DNA from: Liolophura sinensis
Taxonomy: Eukaryota > Mollusca > Polyplacophora > Chitonida > Chitonidae
Length of the DNA stretch: 60,000 nucleotides
Direction of reading: 5' to 3'
Assembly: GCF_032854445.1 (NCBI RefSeq)
Contig: NC_088301.1
Coordinates: 57,302,512 to 57,362,511, forward strand
Position 1 is the stretch's first letter, and every line of letters starts with the position of its first letter. The notes under the pieces are model-generated. The model ran no database searches. It was not told the DNA's origin and saw only the letters and a list, made by a program, of their open reading frames with translations. This document shows, piece by piece, positions 37,849 through 48,490 of the stretch. Position numbers and translations under genes: made by a program.

Positions 37849-39640
37849 TTAAATCTGTTTAAAGATTAGGCGGGTACGGTTAAGTGGGATCAAATCTTTT
37901 CTTTGAGCAATGCATTGTTTGCCACACACCTGGCATATAAGTGTGTGTACAACATATTTAGATTCACAAGGCATGTTTATTTCAACAAAGAAGGTGGAAT
38001 CAGAATTAAATGTAACACTTGGACGTTCCAATATATATAGATGAACGTCCCACACCTGGGTTTGTTACATTTATTTACGCGTGTATTACATTGGTTTTCC
38101 GAACACGGGCGCTCGTTAACATTTTCTTCAGGTTTGGACTTTGTCGTTTACTGTTAATTGTAGACTTGGAAATAATATCTTTATATTTAGCACTGTTGTT
38201 CAATAGAGGTAAAGTATAGATATAGGAAAGGGATAATATTTTGATTGGAAATTTTTTGTGAGATTTATCTTAAAACGCGTATGCGGTGATATGAAGCTTT
38301 TCTTATCGCAACATCTATAAATCCCTCTGGGTATCCCATACAGAGTAAGGTACGCCGACATTAATTCAAATAATTCATATTAGTTGGGTTAAAAGCAATA
38401 TACCCACTAGTCTAGCCAAGGCATGTTTTCCCGTGTATGCTTGACGTGAATGGAACTAAAATGAAGACAGAACTGCGTGTCAGTTGGTTTCCGAAATATA
38501 TCTGTACTTAAAACGCGTCCAGATTTAACAACCAGAACATTTAACGAAAGGAATATCACTTGCCTCCATTGAAAGGGAAATTTAAGGATGCAATGTATGA
38601 AGGATTTCTTGATGGTCAAAAACAGCTAAACAAAACAAAGCAATCATCTAAATAACACTATCACTGTTTTTCAAATATTTTGGCATACTCACTTTAGTAA
38701 TTCGAAGAAATAGTTTCATATGCAATTTAATTTCAAGAAACCCCATCATTATACTGGGCCAGCTTGGCACCCGTGACAGCACCTAATATTTGTATGTAGT
38801 ATTCGTCATTGAGGCAAAATGAATTATTGTTCGAAATAAATATAATACTACCAATGATAAATTCACTTTTAAAAACACCGTATTGTAGTCCTAGTTGGTG
38901 AGGAATTTTACTATATAGACTGCTTAGATCAAATGTAGCCATTTTTAATATCTTCCTCTACTTATTGAGGTAAATGATTCAAGATATCTAGGTCTTCCCT
39001 AAGAAATTTAAGCTTTTAATGGTCTGAGTAGGATATACTTAAGACGTCTTAGGGTTAGCGATGACGGACCAGCATTGGTCTGAATTAACTCTACCCCATC
39101 ATTGGGATGTATTCCGATTTGGACCTGGAAGAGTATTTCTTATTTGCTCTGATTTATGGATTTTTGGCAGGCCATAAATATTGCTGGTTTTGGATTCGAA
39201 CATGGTTAAATGATCCCTTTCTTTTTTCGTGAGGAGGTGTTCGTATTTACGAACTAACTTACGAAAGTTCGTTAAAATGCTATTATCAAGATTACTTGAA
39301 ATCTGTCTGTATGTCTGCTTATCTTTGAGCATTTCTAGAATTTTATCTTTGTACTAACGCCTGTCCATAACAAGTACAGCTTTAGACTGGTCTACCTCTT
39401 TGATGATGAAGTCTGGGTTGCTATACAAAATTTCAGTTGCAAGCTTTTGAGAATAGGATTTCATTAGAATTGGCTTTTGACGATGATGTTAGAGGTCGGT
39501 GGCTTAAATTGCCGATAAATTGTTCGAAATGATCATCGTCGCTAGTTCTAGGTGTGAAAGTGGAAGGACTGCAAACAAATGAATCGTCTCTTTGAGAAAT
39601 TCATTGCTATCAATTACCTCAGAAATTCTACTAAACTCGA
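37849..39640 (-). pseudogene. Decayed Penelope-like retroelement (RT plus GIY-YIG endonuclease)
   Basis: Reading right to left on the minus strand, broken frames follow the order of a Penelope-like element. Seen are VDQSKAVLVMDR (near 39.37 kb), YGLPKIHK (39.17 kb), TFDLSSLYSKIPH (reverse transcriptase motif A, 38.93 kb), GAVTGAKLAQ (38.77 kb), CYLDDCFVLF (the YLDD catalytic box, 38.65 kb) and DIFRKPTDTQFCLHFSS (38.48 kb). Farther left is a GIY-YIG-like segment, CESKYVVHTLICQVCGKQ (37.95 kb). Several stops and frameshifts separate these pieces, so the copy is dead. The catalytic Asp residues survive. The RT then endonuclease order is typical of the group. Exact ends and terminal repeats could not be seen. 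Confidence 0.85.
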
Positions 39641-42600
39641 TGATAAGGTTAGACCTAAGATGATGAGGCATAACTTTAAAATGTTATTTGTTCTTCACTT
39701 AAAGTAACAGTAATATAGGGCTATATATAAGGACTCAGTTATACAGGTGTTTAGACGGATGGAGGAAAACGAGCATGCACAGCTGGGTAAAACCAACTAC
39801 TGGTATTAAAGTAGACCCTTCTACAGATGATTTTTAGTTTGTACATGGAGTGAGTATTTTGTGGTTTATAAAATTTTTGCTAGTGCAGGTACATCATTGT
39901 AATATACATAATTCAACTTTAAAAAGTCTGCTTTCGGTGAAGAAAATTAACTTTTAACCAATTGTTCGACGGTTTATGTAGGTATCAAGTTGTTTCAAAG
40001 TTACAATAAAATGAAACTTACGCTTTCAGCGGTAAGCGTGAAAATTTTCGTTTCGCTTGATCGATCTCATGCAGGATCCTGTTCTCTTTCACTTCTATGT
40101 GGGTGTATCAATACATGCACAAAACTTATTTCACGAATTTACGGTTTGCTAAAGAGGTGACGCCCTGTTCATACATTCTAAACGTTACTAACATCAGTAT
40201 TTACGCCTACTTTTAGAAAAGTGGATGGCTGAGAACAGTGTACGCAAAGAGTTTGCTATATACAAGGCGTTGTAAATTGTTTTCTCCATAGTGACAGATC
40301 ATTCGACACGAATTTCCTCGCGCCGACTGGGTTGGCAAAAAAAAATATGGGTACACAAGAATGCCACTATAGCCGAACGACTGTTTGATAAGTATGGCTG
40401 TGTGAGTTTTCATAGAGTGTTGTACAATGGTGTTCCCATGACTTGTAGGGATACATGTATTACTACTTGTACGGCGGAAAGTCATATACTTTAAAATGCA
40501 AGGCATGTATGGGAAATATAATGTCACTGTGCAATACTATACTCGGGTGCCCAGGGATATAAGTATAGTTATACTCCATAATGGCGTACTTATGCCTGTA
40601 TAATGTACTTTAATAATACCGTACTCGTACTTAAGGATGTAAGTAACTTTAATCCATCACGTGGTAAGCCGTGTCATTGACTGAACACGTTATTTCAATA
40701 TTTTAGGCGCTGGTATACAGAGTGGTGCGTGATGTATTTTTACCGGTGGGTGTATGCCGACACTGTCTATCGAAGCGCGGCGAATCATCGTTCTGGTCTG
40801 GTGGTCCCGGAATCTCCTTGGTCTTATAGCTCCCATTTGTCTGTGTATGTGGCATACATGGTAGAAGATGAGGAGCCCAACCATTTCCAAACCAGCAAGG
40901 CTCTCAACACTCCTATTGAATACTGCAATATGTTGAAGTTATATATATATATATATATATACATACTTACGCACAGAGCAACGTGTAAAGTGCTCGAGAA
41001 AATCTAACGAGTAAAACACAATAGCTTCATTAAGGTAAATGTATATGTAAAACCCACCCGCCCCTCCCCCTATTTATTGTATATAATGTAGAACGTTTGA
41101 TGTGTTGTGTATAGTATATGTTCCTGCAATCTGTATTCAAAGCCAATAGCTTGTGATTTACACTCTTACATTTAAAATCACTATAATGGGTGTATAACAG
41201 ACATGAAACGCGTTTTGGATAACTGGCTAGAGTCGACTTCAGTATTAAATTTGAGATCGTGTCTTTGAGTAGATGCTTGCATGCATGAATGACATGGTAC
41301 AGTTTTTAAAGCTGCTGTAAACTTGTTCTTATATAAATGATGTCCTAGAAAGACTTACTTCCGTGTTTCAGTGGGGCACATAGAGATGACGCCTTAACAA
41401 ACTCAAGAGTCCCTGGTGTATCAGTGAGTATGTTGAAAAATCACGGTAGTTATGGTGAAAAGGTCCTCATGGGTATTGCACTCTTGAAATTTTCCCGTAA
41501 ACGTTTGCTGAAAAATGTGCAGCAGGGCTGCAATGTAATGGTTAACATTTATCTTGGTAAGTTTTTACCGGTCATGAGTAAACCGTTACTGAAACATTGA
41601 CTCAAGAGATGCAGTCTAAATGTGGAGTCCTTACTCATACATGCTGCAGTAAGTAAACATATCTTAGTTCATCGTATAAATGTTTACTGTTAAAGATAAA
41701 CATTTAAAACATATGGGTAAAACATATACAGTATTCTCTGAACGTTTACTATTAATTGTAACTGTGTGTGTAGCTGCGAATACTATAGTATCAGCGTGAC
41801 GGAAGTCAAAAATGTGTCTTAGATAACACATACACCAAAGGATAATCTCTTCTATGGATATGTACATGTAACGGACTGTTAACAACAATTCGACATTCGC
41901 AGGGTGTGTTGGTAATCCGTCTAATATTACCCTTTTCTTTTAACAAATAACACCTTAATCTCGCTTACCTTACACCTTAGGTCTTAGAGTTCTTATAATC
42001 AAGAGCATGATTGAGGGAAGGGAACACAAAGTGTATATTTTCCAAATACATTTAGTTGATATGCAAAAATACCTTGCTGAATACTTTCACCTGGGCTTAG
42101 ACTACTGATGACTGAAAAATGTAACCCGCAGTACCATATAAGCAAGGCAGAGGGAATTAATTTTCGAGAGAAAGTGAATTAGACTGAAACATTTCGAATG
42201 CATTTATTAGCATTACGAGTATTGCAGCGTTTGATTTATTATTTATAAATGGCGAAGGCAAGATACTGTTAAATATGATACACCAATCCCTCTTCTATAA
42301 TAGCCAGTTGTTTGACTCACGTGCAGCTGGATCATCCATAGATAAACAGAGATTTAATACTCGTGTTGCGAATTGTACATCTTACCGCTCAAAGATGAAG
42401 CTGCTTAAACTCCTCATTTAAATCAGCATAAGTAATTTACACGACAGTTTGAGATTGTTGCAGATTTTCCGTCTTCAGTTTGTTATACTAATATCTCACC
42501 AACAGTAACTGAACACATGCTTTATGGTCACATACACTGTTGGCATAATGTCTTTTTTAATGGTATTTTACTTCGTTTGCAACTCGCCGGTGCATGGTTT

Positions 42601-42782
42601 ACTTCAGGCATTCTTGCTTCCTCTACCCATGATCCTGATCATCACCGCATAAGTGAACAATTCATTCATACTTGAGCTTAAATGTTTGGGAAAAAAAACA
42701 ACAAAAAATGAGGTCTTCGTCTCTATCATACATATATAGAGACAAACTGTTCAGTTCATATCACTACTACAACTTTTTACAT
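39641..42782. other. Non-coding stretch between the Penelope-like element and the minisatellites
   Basis: No supported coding exon. It includes a (TA)n microsatellite at 40939-40961 and a TATA-plus-donor arrangement at 41330-41424, listed separately as a candidate promoter for gene B. Confidence 0.45.
41330..41424 (+). promoter_or_regulatory. Candidate promoter and non-coding first exon of gene B
   Basis: TATATAAA at 41330-41337 is followed 87 bp later by a good donor (CA/GTGAGTA, exon end 41423). The spacing resembles gene A, where the TATA-to-donor distance is 99 bp. If real, the first intron of gene B would be about 7 kb and would contain both minisatellites. The evidence is only motif spacing, so this is weak. 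Confidence 0.25.
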
Positions 42783-44560
42783 TAACACAACCAGCATCAC
42801 GACCAAAAGTGATATTACAAACACAACCACTATCACGACCGAAAGTGATATTACAAACACAACCACCATCACGACCAAAAGTGATATTAGACACACAATC
42901 ACCATTACGACCAAAAGTGATATTCGAAGCACAACCACTATCACCACCAAAAGTGATATTGGAAACACAACGACCACCAAGACCGAAAGTGATATTACAA
43001 CCACCACCACGACCAAGAGATACCAGAAACACAACCACCATCCCGACCAGAAGTGATATTACAGACACAACAACCACTACGACCAAAAGTGATATTACAA
43101 ACACAACCACCATCACGACCAGAAATGATATTGGAAACACAACCACCACCACGACCAAAAGTAAAATTAGAAATACAACCACCATCACGACCAAAAGTGA
43201 TATTACAAACACAACCACCATCACGACCAAATATGATATTAGAAAGACAACCACCAACACAACCAAAAGTGATATTACAAACACAACCACCATCACGCCC
43301 CACAGTCAATGTTAGGACTACAGCCATTATCATGATCACAGTCTATATTAGAATCACAACCACCATCACGACCAAAAGTGATATTACAAACACAACCACC
43401 ATCACGACCACAGCCTATATTAAAAACACAACAGCCACCACGATCAAAAGTGATATTACAAAACACAACCAGCATCACGACCAAAAGTGATATAACAAAC
43501 ACAATCACCATTACGACTAAAAGTGATATTGGAAACATAACGGCCACCAAGACCGAAAGTGATATTACAAACACAACCCCCATCATGACCAAAAGTGATA
43601 TTACAAACACAACCACCACCACGACCAAATGTGATATCACAAACACAACCACCACCACGACCAAATGTGATATTAGAAATACAACCACCATCACGACCAA
43701 AAGTGATATTACAAACACAACCACCACCACGACCAAAAGAGATATTACAAACACAACCACCATCACGACCAAATGTGATATTAGAAATACAACCACCATC
43801 ACGACCAAAAGTGATGTTACAAACACAACCACCATCACGACCAGAAATGATATTGGAAACACAACCACCAACACGACCAAAGTGATATTAGAAACACAAC
43901 CACCATCACGACCAAAAGTGATATTACAAACACAACCTCCATCATGACCAAAAGTGATATTAGAAACAAAACGACCATCACGACCAAAAGTGATATTACA
44001 AACACAGTCAGTATGACGACCAAAAGTGATATTACAAACACAGTCAGTATGACGACCAAAAGTGATATTGGAAACACAAACACCATCATGATCAAATGTG
44101 TTATAGAAACACTACCACTATCACGCCCGCAGTCTATGTTAAAACTACATCCACCATCACACCCACAGTCTATGCTAGAACCACAAGCACCATCACTACC
44201 ACAGTCTATATTAGAACCACAACCACCATCATGACCACAGTCTGTATTAGAGCTACAACCAATATCACGCCCACAGTCGGTATCACGCCCACAGTCTGTA
44301 TTACGACCAAAGCCACCATCACGACCACAGCCACCATCACGACCACAGCCACCATCACGCCCACAGTCTATGCTAGAACCACAAGCACCATCACTACCAC
44401 AGTCTATATCAGAACCACAACCACCATCATGACCACTGTATTACGACCACAGACACCATCACGACCACAGTCCATGTTAGAACCACAACCACCATCACAA
44501 CCACAGTCTGTGTTAGAGCTACTAGAAAGGTACACCATGACCTCAACCTTTATCACGACG
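42783..44560 (+). repeat. Minisatellite, 36-bp unit, about 49 copies
   Basis: The main unit reads ACAACCACCATCACGACCAA followed by AAGTGATATTACAAAC. From about 44100 a variant unit takes over (CCACAGTCTATATTAGAACC in place of the second half). Because 36 is a multiple of three and the unit lacks stops in most frames, long overlapping Thr-rich and Pro-rich frames appear on both strands. They are not evidence of a protein. The plus strand is A/C-rich and G-poor. Confidence 0.93.
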
Positions 44561-44830
44561 ACGACCGCCACATATTAATAACATGTTCAAAACCATGCCA
44601 GTATCCTTAAATTAGAACATCTAAAACAATCCAACAACATAGCTGTCATAATAATCCAACATTCAAAGTTGTAACAATCACAATCAAAGCTTTCACAACC
44701 ACACTTACACAATCAACCACAACCACATCAAAGTCGAAGCTATCACAATCAATATAACCACATAAACTCAACCTAACCTACATCCAAAACACAGTCATAA
44801 CTTTCACAACCACAACACTATGATACCTGT
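44561..44830. repeat. Degenerate A/C-rich sequence linking two minisatellites
   Basis: Irregular CA-rich sequence with scattered CACAACCACA and ATCACAATCAA motifs resembling both neighbouring arrays. It may be the worn edge of either array. Confidence 0.6.
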
Positions 44831-47800
44831 CATAACCACAGGTACTACCTCCTCTATAATCACATCACAATAATGACCATCACAGCCACAGGTACTACCT
44901 CCTCTAAAATCACATCACAATAATGACCATCACAGCCACAGGTACAACCTCATCTATAACCACATCACAATAATGACCATCACAGCCACAGGTACTACCT
45001 CCTCAATAATCACATCACAATATTGACCATCACAGCCACAGGTACTACCTCCTCTATAATCACATCACAATAATGACCATCACAGCCACAGGTACACCCT
45101 CCTATATAATCACATCACAATAATGACCATCACAGCCACAGGTACTACGTCCTCTATAATCACATCACAATAATGACAATCACAGCCACAGGTACAACCT
45201 CCTCTATAATCACATCACAATAATGACCATCACAGCCACAGGTACTACCTCCTTAATAATCACATCACAATAATGACCATCACAGCCACAGGTACAACCT
45301 CATCTATAACCACATCACAATAATGACCATCACAGCCACAGGTACTACCTCCTCAATAATCACATCACAATAATGACCATCACAGCCACAGGTACTACCT
45401 CCTCTATAATCACATCACAATAATGACCATCACAGCCACAGGTACACCCTCCTATATAATCACATCACAATAATGACCATCACAGCCACAGGTACTACCT
45501 CCTCTATAATCACATCACAATAATGACAATCACAGCCACAGGTACAACCTCCTCTATAATCAAATCACAAAAATGACCGTCACAGCCACAGGTACAAGCT
45601 CCTCTATAATCACATCACAATAATGACCGTCACAGCCACAGGTACAACCTCCTCTATAACCACATTACAATAATGACCATCACAGCCACAGGTACAACCT
45701 CCTCTATAATCACATCACAATAATGACCATCACAGCCACAGGTACAACCTCCTCTATAATCAAATCACAATAATGACCATCACAGCCACAGGTACAACCT
45801 CCTCTATAACCACATCACAATAATGACAGTCACAACCACAGGTACAACCTCCTGTATAACCACATTACAATAATGACCATCACAGCCACAGGTACTACCT
45901 CCTCTATAACCAAATCGCAATAATGACAGTCACAACCACAGGTACTACCTCCTATATAACCACATTACAATAATGACCATCACAGCCACAGGTACTACCT
46001 CCTCTATAACCACATCACAATAATGACCATCACAGCCACAAGTACTACCACCTCTATAACCACATTACAATAATGACCATCACAGCCACAGGTACTACCT
46101 CCTCTATAACCACATTACAATAATGGCCATCACAGTTACAGGTACAACCTCCTCTATAACCACATCACAATAATGACCATCACAGCCACAGGTACAACCT
46201 CCTCTATAACCACATCACAATAATGACAGTCACAACCATAGGTACAACCTCCTATATAACCAAATTACATTAATGACCATCACAGCCACAGGTACTACCT
46301 CCTCTATAACTACATCAAAATAATGACCATCACAGCCACAGGTACAACCTCCTCTATAATCACATCACAATAATGACCATCACAGCCACAGGTACTACCT
46401 CCTCTATAATCACATCACAATAATGACCATCACAGCCACAGGTACTACCTCCTCTATAATCAAATCACAATAATGACCATCACAGCCACAGGTACTACCT
46501 CCTCAATAATCACATCACAGTAATGACCATCACAGCCACAGGTACAACCTCCTCTATAATCACATTACAGTAATGACCATCACAGCCACAGGTACAACCT
46601 CCTCTATAACCACATCACAATAATGACCATCACAGCCACAGGTACTACCTTCTCTATAATCACATCACAATAATGACCATCACAGCCACAGGTACAACCT
46701 CCTATATAACCACATCACAATAATGACCATCAGAGCCACAGGTACTACCTCCTCTATAACCACATCACAATAGTGACCATCACAGCCACAGGTACAACCT
46801 CCTCTAAAATCACATCACAATATTGACCATCACAGCCACAGGTACTACCTCCTCTATAACCACATCACAATAATGACCATCACAGCCACAGGTACAACCT
46901 CCTCTATAACCACATCACAATAATGACGATCATAACCACAGATACTACCTCCTCTATAATCAAATCACAATAATGACCATCACATCCACAGGTACAGCAT
47001 TCTCTAAAATCTCATCGCAATAATGACCATCACAGCCACAGGTACAACCTCCTATATAACCTCATCACAATAATGACCATCACAGCCACAAGTACAACCT
47101 CCAATGTATAACCAAATCGCAATAATGACCATCACAACCACAGGTAGTACCTCCTCTATAACCAAATCGCAATAATGACCATCACAGCCACAGGTACTAC
47201 CTCCTCTATAATCACATCACGATAATGACCATCACAGCCACAGGTACTACCTCCTCTATAATCACATCACAATAATGACCATCACAGCCACAGGTACTAC
47301 CTCCTTAATAATCACAGTACAATAATGACCATCACAACCACAGGTACAACCTCCTCTATAATCACATCACAATAATGACCATCACAGCCACAGGTACTAC
47401 CTCCTCAATAATCACATCACAATAATGACCATCACAGCCACAGGTACTACCTCCTCTATAATCACATCACAATAATGACCATCACAGCCACAGGTACTAC
47501 GTCCTCTATAATCACATCACAATAATGACCGTCACAGTCACAGGTACAACCTCCTCTATAACCAAATCGCAATAATGACCATCACAGCCACAGGTACTAC
47601 CTCCTCTATAATCACATCACAATAATGACCATCACAGCCACAGGTACTACCTCCTCTATAATCACATCACAATAATGACCATCACAACCACTGGTACAAC
47701 CTCCTCTATAATCACATCACAATAATGACCATCACAGCCACAGGTACTACCTCCTCTATAACCACATCACAATAATGACCATCACTACCACAGGTACAAC

Positions 47801-48400
47801 CTCCTCTATAACCACATCACAATAATGACCATCACAGCCACAGGTACAACCTCCTCTATAATCACATCACAATAATGACCATCACAGGCTCAGGTACAAC
47901 GTCCTCTAAAATCTCATCGCAATAATGACAGTCATAACCGCAGGTACTATATCCTCTATAGCCACATCATAATAATGACCATCACAGCCACAGGTACAAC
48001 CTCCTCTATAACCACATCACAATAATGACCATCACAGCCACAGGTACAACCTCCTCTATAATCACATCACAATAATGACCATCACAGGCACAGGTACAAC
48101 GTCCTCTAAAATCTCATCGCAATAATGACAGTCATAACCGCAGGTACTATATCCTCTATAGCCACATCACAATAATGACCGTCACAGCCACAGGTACAAC
48201 TTCCATTGCTACCACATCAGAATAATAGCTGTCACAACCACAGATACAACCGCTACTACAACCACATCACAATAGTAGTTGTTGCAACCGCATAAATAGC
48301 CTGCATTACAATCACATCAAAGTATTGGTCGTTACAACTACAGGTACAACCTCTTCTACAACCACATCACACGAATAACTGTCACTAAAACTACAACCTG
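44831..48400 (+). repeat. Minisatellite, 50-bp unit, about 67 good copies plus a worn right edge
   Basis: The unit reads AATAATGACCATCACAGCCA, CAGGTACTACCTCCTCTATA, ATCACATCAC. The period is exactly 50 bp for most of the array, with a 2-bp insertion near 47103. The last four or so copies (48200-48400) are strongly diverged. A block near 44941 recurs near 45291 (offset 350 bp, seven units), a higher-order repeat. In-frame stops (TAATGA) exclude a protein. The array ends under 100 bp before the signal-peptide exon of gene B. Confidence 0.94.
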
Positions 48401-48490
48401 TGAAAATGGAACACAGTCATACTGACTGTGAAATATGAGGCTTGCCTTTGGATCCTGCATATTTTCTTTTCTATGATCCACAGCATTACG

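Noticed and set aside
42751-44578. Many long overlapping Thr-rich, Pro-rich and Val-rich frames over the 36-bp minisatellite
   Set aside because: They are open in several frames on both strands because the unit is 36 bp and lacks stops. There is no signal peptide, no splice structure and no frame preference.
44831-48400. CRISPR-like array
   Set aside because: The 50-bp units are contiguous with no unique spacers, and the sequence is eukaryotic; it is a minisatellite.
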